A DNA stretch of 64,000 bases. Source: Microcoleus sp. EPA2 (GTDB lineage: Bacteria; Cyanobacteriota; Cyanobacteriia; Cyanobacteriales; Microcoleaceae). Every line of letters starts with the position of its first letter. The stretch's first letter is position 1. Shown in pieces: positions 56,489 to 64,000 of the stretch. The stretch is taken from assembly GCA_020882975.1 (NCBI GenBank), contig JAHRFD010000001.1, positions 527,165-591,164 of the forward strand. Direction: 5' to 3'. The position numbers and the translations under genes were made by a program. The notes under the pieces were generated by a model. The model was not told the DNA's origin. It saw nothing but the letters and a program-made list of their open reading frames with translations, and made no database searches.

Positions 56489-58054
56489 TTATACATCAAT
56501 GTTATGGAAACCTTTGATAAAATCTAAAACATTACTGAGATTTGTCTGAGATAATTTGCTACTTTCCACGAACTTGCCTGCTGTTGAGTTATTGGGGTCA
56601 TATTTTTTAATCAGGCGCTTGCCAAAAGCTTGGTGGTGATATACACTGAGCCTTTGGTCGCGAGAATTAATTAATATCATTTGTGTTGGTATCTGAAAGA
56701 AGTTGATACTTGCCCCTATTTTGGGAAAAGAATTAGATATTTTGATTTGATCTACTTTGCTGATAGCTTGGTTGAGGGCTTTGCTGGAATGTTGGACGTG
56801 TTTGGATTCTTTGACATTGAGATTGCCTGCATCATGGGATTGAATCATTTTCATCAAGGCTATCAGATTTTTTTGAGTGATGGCCGCATCGTTAAACGGA
56901 ATTATGGCGACGTAAGCGGTGGCGAATAACTTATCATCACTGTCCATTTTAAAAGCAAGTGTGGTGCGCCTGGAGTTGACTTCGATGGTTGGTGGCTCGC
57001 TTAAACCTGGGTATTGTTGAGTAATTTGGTAATAAGTTGCAGCTAGTGCAAAATGAGCGCCTTGGTCTAAGGGGGCATCAATCACAATCCGAACTGTAGG
57101 CAAGGAGGAGTGAAAAAACTCCTGGGTGCCGCCTCCGGGATTTAGCCAGTAAATTTGGCTGTGATCGCCGTTGGGACTGAGGTCAACCCACTTGCAAGTC
57201 ATGCCTTCAGTTTTGATACCGAGCCGGGAAACAGCGTGGAGTTTGGCTCCGGTTAAAGTGGCACCGGTTAAGTCTGCCCCAATCCAGTCGGCTCGAATCA
57301 GATAAGCATTGGAGAGGTCGGCGTGGACTAAGCTGGCATTGAGCAAGTTAGCGTGGCAGAGGTCGGCTCGGCTCAAGTCAGCACCACTGAGTTTGGCTTC
57401 GCTGAGATCTGCCCAGCGGAGATTGCAGCCGCTGAGGATAGCCCAGCGAAGGTTAACCCCGCTGAGGTCGGCCCCGCTGAGTATAGCTTGAGTCAGGTTG
57501 GCTTGTCGGAGTTCTGTACCTCGCAAGTCTGCACCGCTGAGGTCGGCTCGGCTGAGGTCGGCTCCTTGCAAGTTTGCTTGTTCCAGGTTGGCCCCAGTCA
57601 AGGATGTGCCGCTGAGGTTTGCACCTCGAAGGTTGGCTTGGCTGAGGTTCGCTCCCCGCAGGGTGGCTTCGGTGAGGGTGGCACCGCTGAGGTTTGCACC
57701 ACTTAGGTTGGCACCACTGAGTTCGGCTCGAATCAGTTCGGCTCTGATCAGTTTGGCTCCTGTGAGTGTGGCTCTTTTGAGGTCAACTCGCACTAGGTAT
57801 GCGACGTTGAGGTCGGCGTCGGTGAGGTTGGCTCCACCGAGATGGGCTCCGCTGAGTCTGGCGATGTTGAGTTTGGCCCCGGTGAGGTTGGTTTTGCTGA
57901 GGTTGGCTCCGCTGAGGTTGGCGACACTCAGATTCGCACCCTTGAGGTTGGCTCCGCTCAAGTTGACTCCGCTGAGGTTTGCCTCAGTCAGGTTGATACC
58001 GGCAAAGTTTCTCTCTCCGGTGGCATATTTTGTAAGGAGTTCCTCGACTGTCAT
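56489..58054 (-). CDS. Pentapeptide-repeat protein with unnamed C-terminal domain (paralogue 3)
   Basis: A 521-residue protein and the first of the three in transcription order. N-cap MTVEELLTKYATGERNFAGI, about 50 very regular pentapeptides (mostly LSGANL, LRGANL, LTGAN), then the shared domain with CKWVDLSPNGDHSQI, VRIVIDAPLD, YPGLSEPPTIEVNSRRTTLAF, YVAIIPFNDAAITQKNLI, IPTQMIL and LSVYHHQAFGKR. Codon use in the repeat part is more GC-rich than in paralogue 1. The regular repeat implies a stable beta-helix of roughly 12 turns. Confidence 0.9.
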   Translation of the reverse strand: MTVEELLTKYATGERNFAGINLTEANLSGVNLSGANLKGANLSVANLSGANLSKTNLTGAKLNIARLSGAHLGGANLTDADLNVAYLVRVDLKRATLTGAKLIRAELIRAELSGANLSGANLSGATLTEATLRGANLSQANLRGANLSGTSLTGANLEQANLQGADLSRADLSGADLRGTELRQANLTQAILSGADLSGVNLRWAILSGCNLRWADLSEAKLSGADLSRADLCHANLLNASLVHADLSNAYLIRADWIGADLTGATLTGAKLHAVSRLGIKTEGMTCKWVDLSPNGDHSQIYWLNPGGGTQEFFHSSLPTVRIVIDAPLDQGAHFALAATYYQITQQYPGLSEPPTIEVNSRRTTLAFKMDSDDKLFATAYVAIIPFNDAAITQKNLIALMKMIQSHDAGNLNVKESKHVQHSSKALNQAISKVDQIKISNSFPKIGASINFFQIPTQMILINSRDQRLSVYHHQAFGKRLIKKYDPNNSTAGKFVESSKLSQTNLSNVLDFIKGFHNIDV

Positions 58055-58607
58055 GGGGACGGCACCCTATAGAAAAAAGATGGAAGACTGAGAACCGTTC
58101 TGTTAAATTTATCCAAAGCTGTTTAAGTCTAGACTTAACTGGACTAAGCTAGTTTTGGTTTTAACTTCCTGCTTCATCGCGGTCTAAGAATTACTGTTAC
58201 TCTTGTCGATCCGCTCCACAGGCAATCTTGGTGGAACTCACCATTTCTGACCTTTCTGGAATAAATTTATTCTTCAACCATCTGTCTGTGTTTTTCGCCG
58301 CATTTGAGCCTCGATGAAGTAGTCGGATTTAAAATATTTACTTTTGCCTAAAAAGTAATTAAATGATTATAATACAATTGGAGTGGCGATCGCTCATTTT
58401 TGAGAAGATTCAGTTTGAATCATAATTGTTAAAATCAACAAAAGACAAAAAGTTGCTAGCCATAGCGTTAAAAAGAACGCGGTTTTACAGGTAAATCCCC
58501 CCAGAAACTACGCCTTACCAAAATCCTGAGTTTGACAAGAGACAGGCAACGGGGTTTTATAGTCAAGAGTGCGTCGAGCACCAAACAAATGTCTCCATTT
58601 TATAGTT
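58055..58607. other. 553-base divergent region before tyrA
   Basis: Contains the promoters of the pentapeptide triplet (minus) and tyrA (plus). Small hairpin GATTC/GAATC near 58410. No gene is supported. Confidence 0.4.
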
Positions 58608-59459
58608 ATGAATATTGGTATTGTAGGATTGGGTTTGATAGGCGGGTCGATCGGGCTGGATTTACGATCGCGCGGTTTTTCGGTGTTTGGGGTTTCTAGC
58701 CGGGAACAAACCTGCCAGAGGGCGATCGCCCGCGGTGTTGTGGATAGAGCCAGTGTCTATCTGTCTGACATGGCAGTAGCCGATGTGGTTTTTATATGCA
58801 CGCCCTTGGGGTCGATCGAGTCGATCGCCCAACAGTTAGTACCTCATCTTTCCCCTGATACTATTCTAACCGATGTGGGTTCGGTAAAAACACCCATAGT
58901 CCAGTCCCTATCATCTCTGTGGCCCAATTTTGTGGGGGGACACCCAATGGCGGGGACTGCCGAGAGCGGGATTGACGCTGCGGTGTCGGATTTGTTTGTG
59001 GGCCGGCCCTATGTGGTGACTCCCACTGCTTGTACCCCTGCTGCTGCGGTGGCAAGGGTAGAGGAGATTGCTCGATCGCTAGGTGCTAAAATTTACCGCT
59101 GTGGGCCAGCAGAACACGATCGAGCTGTGGCTTGGATTTCTCATTTGCCAATCATGGCGAGCGCGACATTGCTGGCGGCCTGCGCCAACGAGAGCGATCG
59201 AGATATTATTAAGCTAGCGCAACATTTGGCCAGTTCAGGCTTTCGAGACACCAGTAGGGTTGGTGGTGGCAATCCTGAGTTGGGAGTGATGGTGGCCAAG
59301 TACAATCGAGTGGAATTATTGCGATCGCTCTCTATATACCGCGACTGTCTCGACCAATTGATTGGCAATATCGAAGCTCAAGATTGGGCCACTCTCGAAA
59401 ACAAGCTGAACCTGACTCAAGACACCAGAAGCAGCTACGGGTTAAGCAATTCCAACTAA
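58608..59459 (+). CDS. tyrA: Prephenate/arogenate dehydrogenase
   Basis: NADP-dependent oxidative decarboxylation in tyrosine synthesis; cyanobacterial enzymes usually act on arogenate. The 283-residue protein begins MNIGIVGLGLIGGSIGLDL (GxGxxG nucleotide site) at ATG 58608. Other motifs: DVVFICTPLG, LTDVGSVKTPI, GGHPMAGTAESGIDAA, HDRAVAWISHLPIMAS. An earlier in-frame start gives a 13-residue non-family extension. Monofunctional, with no chorismate mutase domain. Confidence 0.92.
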   Translation: MNIGIVGLGLIGGSIGLDLRSRGFSVFGVSSREQTCQRAIARGVVDRASVYLSDMAVADVVFICTPLGSIESIAQQLVPHLSPDTILTDVGSVKTPIVQSLSSLWPNFVGGHPMAGTAESGIDAAVSDLFVGRPYVVTPTACTPAAAVARVEEIARSLGAKIYRCGPAEHDRAVAWISHLPIMASATLLAACANESDRDIIKLAQHLASSGFRDTSRVGGGNPELGVMVAKYNRVELLRSLSIYRDCLDQLIGNIEAQDWATLENKLNLTQDTRSSYGLSNSN

Positions 59460-59591
59460 AAAGTTAAAAATTAAAAACCTAGGTAAAAATTAACTTGCTA
59501 AGGTCGCAGTCTAGATTATGATTTTCATGGAAAAATGCACGACTGACTTTGACCTATTAGGAATTTTTTTTTTTGAGTGGGTGTATTTAAC

Positions 59592-59742
59592 TATTATTTG
59601 CAGGCAGCAACTCTGTTGATTTTGCTATTGGTGGCGAATACCAGTTATACAGATTTTCCGCGACTTTGTTATTTTTGGGCGCGAGATGGTTTTTTTGCCA
59701 AGATAGTTGTCACTTTTGGGCGATGGCCTGGTTGATTCTAAT
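59592..59742 (+). pseudogene. Amino-acid permease (APC superfamily) remnant
   Basis: The translation YYLQAATLLILLLVANTSYT, then DFPRLCYFWARDGFFAK, is a well-known internal segment of APC-type permeases (usual form ANTSYADFPRLSSLLARDGFLPR). The frame then shifts; in the next frame GDGLVDSNGI matches the following conserved GDRLVFSNGI. No start, no rest of the protein. It ends just before the truncated rtcB. Confidence 0.75.
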
Positions 59743-59765
59743 GGAATTACCAAAAAACTGTTTGT

Positions 59766-60872
59766 TTGTTGCCGAAGTTCCTTGCTGATTTGTCTATCGC
59801 CCAATTCTTAGCAAAACGCGATCGATTTGTCGAATTGATGAAAGGTGATTATTTCTTCGGTACCCGCGATGTTACCATGACGGCAAAAACTGCTCGCGCG
59901 ATGTTCCAATACGGGATTCCCGGATGGCTGGATGCTATGTTGGAGGTGGCAACTGGCAGTGTCGCAAATTCTGATTTCGAGCAGTTGGTAGCAGAGTCCG
60001 ATCGCACTTTCCTCGGCGGTTTCATGAATGGCGATATCCAATGGGCTCCCCCAGAATTAGTCCCAAACGACGGCTTAGTCAGGGATGGTGGCTTAGGTAC
60101 TATTGGCGGCGGGAATCACTTTGTGGAAATTCAAGTGGTTGATGAAGTTGTGGATAAAGCTAGGGCCTATACTTGGGGTGTGCGATCGGGACAAATCGCT
60201 TTCATGATTCACTCCGGTTCTCGGAATGTGGGTAAATATATAGGTGGAATGTGGCGCGATCGATCGCGCGACGCTTGGCCGAAAAGCCTAAAATACCCGG
60301 AATCAGAGCTTTTCGGGCTGTCACTCTCCGCCAATCCCGAACTTGTCAACAGCTATCTGCAAGCGGAAGCAACAGCGGCTAACTACGGTTTTGTGAATCG
60401 TTTGCTGTTAGCAGAACTTTTGCGGCTGCGTTTGCGACAAATTTTCGGCGATATCGAAGCTCCCTTAGTCTACGATTTACCTCACAATATTACTTTAGCT
60501 GAAGGTGCTGGCTGGGTGACTCGCAAAGGTGCTTGTCCCGCCTATCTCGAACAGCCATTAATCATACCTGGTTCGATGGGTGCACCGTCTTATCTGCTAG
60601 TTGGTAAGGGAAACGATCGATTTTTGCGATCGGCTTCTCACGGTGCGGGTAGAGCCCGATCGCGCTTCGATATGAGTCGCGAAGGTGTTGACAAAAGTGA
60701 CACGGCTTTGGGTTTAACTGGCATAGATTGTATTACCTTACGCCAAGAGCAGAGAATAGAAGAAGCACCGGCAGCTTACAAGCCTATTCAACCAATAATT
60801 GACGCTCAAGTAGAGGCGCAAATGGTTGATGTAGTCGCTAAAATGAAGCCTGTGTTAACCTTTAAAGCGTAG
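59766..60872 (+). CDS. RtcB family RNA ligase, N-terminally truncated (probable pseudogene)
   Basis: RtcB joins RNA 2',3'-cyclic phosphate or 3'-phosphate to 5'-OH using GTP and Mn. This 368-residue frame keeps the middle and C-terminal parts: GGGNHFVEIQ, MIHSGSRNVGKYIGG, YDLPHNITLAEGAGWVTRKGAC, PGSMGAPSYLLVG and SASHGAGRARSRF with the guanylated His. The N-terminal region with the Asp/Cys metal ligands (usual form GVDIxCG/R) is missing, and the upstream DNA is a permease remnant. The start (TTG 59766, or ATG near 59838) is arbitrary. The ligase is unlikely to work without those ligands. Confidence 0.7.
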   Translation: MLPKFLADLSIAQFLAKRDRFVELMKGDYFFGTRDVTMTAKTARAMFQYGIPGWLDAMLEVATGSVANSDFEQLVAESDRTFLGGFMNGDIQWAPPELVPNDGLVRDGGLGTIGGGNHFVEIQVVDEVVDKARAYTWGVRSGQIAFMIHSGSRNVGKYIGGMWRDRSRDAWPKSLKYPESELFGLSLSANPELVNSYLQAEATAANYGFVNRLLLAELLRLRLRQIFGDIEAPLVYDLPHNITLAEGAGWVTRKGACPAYLEQPLIIPGSMGAPSYLLVGKGNDRFLRSASHGAGRARSRFDMSREGVDKSDTALGLTGIDCITLRQEQRIEEAPAAYKPIQPIIDAQVEAQMVDVVAKMKPVLTFKA

Positions 60873-61357
60873 GATTAAGTACCAGTTACCAGAATCGGTA
60901 GGAGCGGGTTCACTCCTTAGCTGGAAAGGATACGCAAAGACTCAAAAACCCGCCCCCCGCCATGGGCTGGAGTCGCAGTTACCATAACCACTCTCAGGTG
61001 GAAACTCCTGTCTGATAGCTCAAGTCTTCGCTAGGATGGCTAAAAACTTTTTGCTCTCAGCTTTTTAGTCGATTTTAAGCTAATGTCTGCTGTTAGACGG
61101 GGGGTTTTAACCACTCGACGGGTTGAAGGCAGTAGTGCAAGATATGACAGAAGCAAGAAGGCTATTCGGCAACGGATTTAACCGAGAGCGCGGAGGTCAG
61201 AAATCAGGAATCAGGAATCAGGAATCAGGGAAATGTAATAATAGCAATGGTTTCACAGTTAACTGTCAATTGTCAACCGTTAACTGTCAACCGTTAACTG
61301 TCAACTGTCAACAATCATTCCGATGCGATCGGAATTGATATTACCCCCAGTCCTCAA
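60873..61357. other. 485-base region with repeats, no gene seen
   Basis: A 71-codon frame at 61123-61338 runs into translated repeats and is not called. The left part has no recognised feature; the right part is repeats (61198-61341). Confidence 0.4.
61198..61341. repeat. GAATCAG and GTTAACT/GTCAACC tandem repeats plus palindrome core
   Basis: Three GAATCAG units near 61206-61227, about eight heptamers of the GTCAACC/GTTAACT type (61258-61312), then ATCATTCCGATGCGATCGGAATTGAT (in two halves: ATCATTCCGATG and CGATCGGAATTGAT), a core copy of the interspersed palindrome. Confidence 0.8.
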
Positions 61358-63139
61358 TTGTCACCAAATCCCCCTAAATCTACCCATCCTTTACAGCGGT
61401 TGCTGAAATACGGGCGCCGCTACCGCCTCCAAGCTTGGCTAGCAACTATCTGTTCATTTCTGAATAAACTCTTTGACTTAGCACCACCGGCATTAATCGG
61501 GATTGCGGTTGATGTGGTGGTGAAAAATGAAGATTCAATTATCGCTCAGTGGGGAATAAAAGATGTTTTTTGGCAACTGGCAATTATTACTATTTTGAGC
61601 GCGATTGTTTGGGGATTGGAATCTATTTTTGAATATGCTTACGATTACTTATGGCGGAATTTGGCTCAGAATATTCAGCATGATTTGCGCTTGGAAGCTT
61701 ACAGTCATTTACAAGAATTAGAATTAGCTTATTTTGAAGAACGCAGCACTGGTGGTTTAATTTCTATTTTGAATGATGATATTAATCAACTGGAGCGTTT
61801 TTTAGACGGTGGTGCTAATGATGTGATTCAGGTAATTACAACGGTAGTGATTATTGGCGCGGCTTTTTTTGCAGCATCTCCGACTGTTGCTGTGCTGTCT
61901 ATGCTGCCGATTCCATTTATTGTTTGGGGTTCGATCGCCTTTCAGAACCGTCTCGCCCCTCTCTATGCGGATGTGCGAGAAAAGGTGAGCTTTTTGAACG
62001 GTCAATTATCGAATAACTTGAGCGGAATTACTACTATTAAAAGTTTCACTTCTGAGGATTATGAGACTCAGCGTATCGCCAACCAAAGCGAAGCTTATCG
62101 CCAAAGTAACCGAAGGGCGATCGTGCTTTCTGCTGCTTTTATTCCGTTGATTCGGATTATCATTTTCTTGGGCTTTATCGCCACGCTATTTCTGGGTGGT
62201 TTAGAGGTGGTAGCGGGCAGATTGTCAGTGGGAACTTACAGTGTTTTGGTGTTTTTGACTCAGCGGTTGCTGTGGCCTCTGACTAGGCTTGGTGACACTC
62301 TGGATCAGTATCAACGGGCGATGGCTTCTACTAATCGGGCGATGGATTTGCTGGATACTCCGATCGCCATTCGCACCGGAGATATTCGGTTGCCCATCAG
62401 TTCGATTAAGGGGGCGCTGGAATTTAAAAATGTGACTTTTTCTTACAATCAAAGAAGACCGATTTTACAATATTTTTCCTTGACGCTAATGGCGGGAAAA
62501 ACTACGGCGATTGTTGGTCCTACTGGTTCGGGAAAAAGTACGTTGGTGAAGTTGATTTTGCGGCTTTACGAGGTACAATATGGTTACATTACTTTGGATG
62601 GTATTGAATTAACTCAACTGAATTTAAAAGATTTGCGCAGGGCGATTGGATTGGTGAGTCAAGATATATTTTTATTTCATGGTACGGTGGCAGAAAATAT
62701 TGCTTATGGCAGTTTTGATGCAACTAATTCTGATATCATAGATGCTGCAAAAATTGCTGAGGCCCATGAGTTTATCGTGCAATTGCCCGATGGTTATGAG
62801 ACAATTGTGGGGGAACGGGGTCAAAAATTGTCGGGGGGACAACGCCAGCGGATTGCTATTGCAAGGGCTGTGTTGAAGAATCCACCGATTTTGATTCTGG
62901 ATGAGGCTACTTCGGCGGTGGATAATGAGACGGAGGCGGCTATTCAGCGATCGCTCGAACGAATTACTAAAAATCGGACTACAATTGCGATCGCCCACCG
63001 TCTTTCCACAGTGCGTAATGCCGACTGCATTTTTGTCATGGATGAGGGGCTAGTGGTAGAATCGGGACAGCACGAACAACTGATCGAAAATGATGGAGTT
63101 TATGCGTCGCTCTGGCGCGTCCAATCTGGTATAAAATAG
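61358..63139 (+). CDS. ABC exporter, fused permease and ATPase (MsbA/HlyB-like)
   Basis: A 593-residue half-transporter expected to act as a homodimer. Six membrane segments lie between about residues 25 and 315 ([37 protein letters not shown]), then an ATPase with Walker [10 protein letters not shown], signature [15 protein letters not shown], Walker [13 protein letters not shown] and switch His in AIAHRLSTV. The substrate is unknown (lipid or drug type). The first usable start is TTG 61358, without a good ribosome-binding site; family members begin with a similar Pro/Ser/Thr stretch before [14 protein letters not shown], so the end is about right. Confidence 0.9.
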   Translation: MSPNPPKSTHPLQRLLKYGRRYRLQAWLATICSFLNKLFDLAPPALIGIAVDVVVKNEDSIIAQWGIKDVFWQLAIITILSAIVWGLESIFEYAYDYLWRNLAQNIQHDLRLEAYSHLQELELAYFEERSTGGLISILNDDINQLERFLDGGANDVIQVITTVVIIGAAFFAASPTVAVLSMLPIPFIVWGSIAFQNRLAPLYADVREKVSFLNGQLSNNLSGITTIKSFTSEDYETQRIANQSEAYRQSNRRAIVLSAAFIPLIRIIIFLGFIATLFLGGLEVVAGRLSVGTYSVLVFLTQRLLWPLTRLGDTLDQYQRAMASTNRAMDLLDTPIAIRTGDIRLPISSIKGALEFKNVTFSYNQRRPILQYFSLTLMAGKTTAIVGPTGSGKSTLVKLILRLYEVQYGYITLDGIELTQLNLKDLRRAIGLVSQDIFLFHGTVAENIAYGSFDATNSDIIDAAKIAEAHEFIVQLPDGYETIVGERGQKLSGGQRQRIAIARAVLKNPPILILDEATSAVDNETEAAIQRSLERITKNRTTIAIAHRLSTVRNADCIFVMDEGLVVESGQHEQLIENDGVYASLWRVQSGIK

Positions 63140-63154
63140 GAACGCAGGGGTTTT

Positions 63155-63275
63155 GGGCCTTGGGCATTGGTCATTGGGCATTGGTCATTGGTAATTAGTT
63201 ATTCACACTCTTCTAATAACAAATAACCAATCACAAATAACCAATCACAAATAACCAATAACAAATAACCGTAAG
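63155..63275. repeat. Heptameric GGGCATT/GGTCATT and CAAATAACCAAT repeats
   Basis: TTGGGCATTGGTCATTGG units followed by AACAAATAACCAATCAC units in the 165-base spacer between the ABC exporter and the next gene. Confidence 0.85.
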
Positions 63276-63304
63276 ATATTAGTTTCTATAAGCAAGAAGA
63301 GAAA

Positions 63305-63736
63305 ATGTTTCTATTTGATAACCCTGAGTCTAAACCCAACGAAAATAGCTGGAGTCGCAAATTAGATAAGTTTGTGAAAGCTAATCAACATGAATTGGCT
63401 GCTTTGGCTTGGGGGCTATTTCTGGAAAGGGGTGAGGAAAGCGAGGAAATTTTGGCCATTGATATTGCAGAAACAGCACGTTTTGTGTATTGTAAAAAAG
63501 AGGCGGTTGAGGAGTTGAACCGTCAAGTTAGAAGTCATATTCAGGAAGTTATAGGGGTGTTGAACGCTCACAAGCCTGAGAAGGAAGTGGCGATTTTGGC
63601 TATAGGAGAAGGTCAAATTAAGTTGATTCTATTTGAACCTAAGCCGGAACCTCCTGTTTGTTTTGAGGAAGCTGCGGCGGATGTTGATACATTGTTGGCC
63701 AAGTTGGAACAGCAGATGGTTGAATATATGAAATAG
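63305..63736 (+). CDS. Conserved cyanobacterial protein, unknown function
   Basis: A 143-residue soluble acidic protein. N-terminal MFLFDNPESK, then helical segments (KFVKANQHELAALAWGLFLE; IDIAETARFVYCKKEAVEELNRQV) and a beta-strand pair (EVAILAIGEGQIKLILFEPKPEPP). Helical C-terminus. It resembles small cyanobacterial proteins of unknown role. AAGAAGAGAAA before the ATG is a fair ribosome-binding site. Confidence 0.75.
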   Translation: MFLFDNPESKPNENSWSRKLDKFVKANQHELAALAWGLFLERGEESEEILAIDIAETARFVYCKKEAVEELNRQVRSHIQEVIGVLNAHKPEKEVAILAIGEGQIKLILFEPKPEPPVCFEEAAADVDTLLAKLEQQMVEYMK

Positions 63737-63756
63737 GACTTAAGTAAGGGTGTTTA

Positions 63757-63821
63757 GAAACCGGGTTTTTTTACTAAAATATTTGATTCAAACCCTTAAT
63801 ATTTCTGAAAAACCAGGTTTC
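63757..63821. repeat. Inverted repeat GAAACCGGGTTTTTT / GAAAAACCAGGTTTC
   Basis: Two 15-base arms with about two mismatches, 36 bases apart, just after the last gene. It may double as a terminator on the plus strand. The style (GAAACCnGGTTTTT) is that of a dispersed cyanobacterial repeat. Confidence 0.6.
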
Positions 63822-63904
63822 TTTAGTCCTGTATATATGCCTGCGTAATTCCTGACTAAAGTTGGTTGCGCAGTTCATAAGAATTAATGCGGGATGCGGG
63901 AAAC

Positions 63905-63960
63905 TCAGAGACTTTAGTCCTGAGAGGGAAGCGGCGCGGGGGACTTCAGTCCCCGTGTTC
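63905..63960. repeat. GGACTTnAGTCC hairpin units
   Basis: GACTTTAGTCCTGAG and GGGGACTTCAGTCCCC occur about 30 bases apart; the second is a near-perfect palindrome. A related GACTAAAGT occurs at 63852. No gene is seen in the remaining sequence to 64000. Confidence 0.5.
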
Positions 63961-64000
63961 TTTCTTTAGTTGGCCGAGTGATGTGGATCTTCTATATATT

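Noticed and set aside
53245..58054. Pentapeptide proteins as quinolone-resistance (Qnr/MfpA) type
   Set aside because: They are more than twice as long, carry an extra C-terminal domain and occur as a triplet; nothing points to gyrase protection.
57309..58091. Long antisense open frames over the pentapeptide genes
   Set aside because: They mirror the 15-base periodicity of the repeats on the other strand (RLAPLRSA-type translation) and have no family content.
61123..61338. 71-codon open frame before the ABC exporter
   Set aside because: The second half is translated GTCAACC repeat, and the first half has no recognisable sequence.

Overview
The window is chromosomal DNA from a cyanobacterium, most likely a filamentous, non-heterocystous one of the Oscillatoria/Microcoleus type. 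The evidence is the very frequent GCGATCGC (HIP1) octamer, cyanobacterial families (the cyanobacterial type of glutamate-cysteine ligase, Tic22, the DUF3038/DUF4335 pair, an HpsJ-like protein, pentapeptide-repeat proteins), a canonical NtcA promoter, and many tracts of heptameric short tandem repeats between genes. The genus is an inference from gene content and repeat style.

Layout. 1-6400: 3' part of gshA, trmL, a LysM/M23 cell-wall hydrolase, tRNA-Met with a strong terminator, and two peroxiredoxins. 6400-9100 (minus): ftsI and, upstream of it, a small bitopic protein in the position and shape of FtsL. 9600-12800: a small lipoprotein and glgB. 12900-17900: envelope and polysaccharide genes (GT2 glycosyltransferase, HpsJ-like protein behind a structured leader, a TnpB fragment, a heptose-phosphate adenylyltransferase, an MBOAT acyltransferase). 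17900-21900: rhodanese, an unknown membrane-anchored protein, glmU. 22180-29130: tRNA-Ala and the urea transporter operon urtABCDE, preceded by a perfect NtcA class II promoter and interrupted by an AIM24-family gene. 29190-34130 (minus): DUF4335/DUF3038 pair, a small exported protein and a CPA2 antiporter. 34300-35380: a solo tnpB. 35750-41330: rpsB, tsf, an unknown cyanobacterial protein and recG. 41500-46230 (minus): prmC, tic22, tRNA-Leu, an M48 protease and murA. 46610-51490: smc and a PRC-barrel protein. 51675-58054 (minus): a DinG-like protein without a visible P-loop, then three tandem paralogous pentapeptide-repeat genes sharing an unnamed C-terminal domain. 58600-64000: tyrA, an amino-acid permease remnant fused to a truncated rtcB, an ABC exporter and a short conserved protein.

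Functional themes are peptidoglycan and division (LysM/M23, FtsI, FtsL-like, GlmU, MurA), nitrogen scavenging (urt), redox defence, and translation and genome maintenance (rpsB, tsf, recG, smc, prmC). Repeats shape the intergenic DNA: heptamer tracts abut several start codons, a small imperfect-palindrome element occurs at least five times, and one GC-rich repeat appears to have entered the prmC coding sequence. The most distinctive items are the pentapeptide triplet, the AIM24 gene inside the urea operon, the protease reading frame that ends inside tRNA-Leu, and the permease/rtcB junction. I saw no CRISPR array, prophage or biosynthetic gene cluster.
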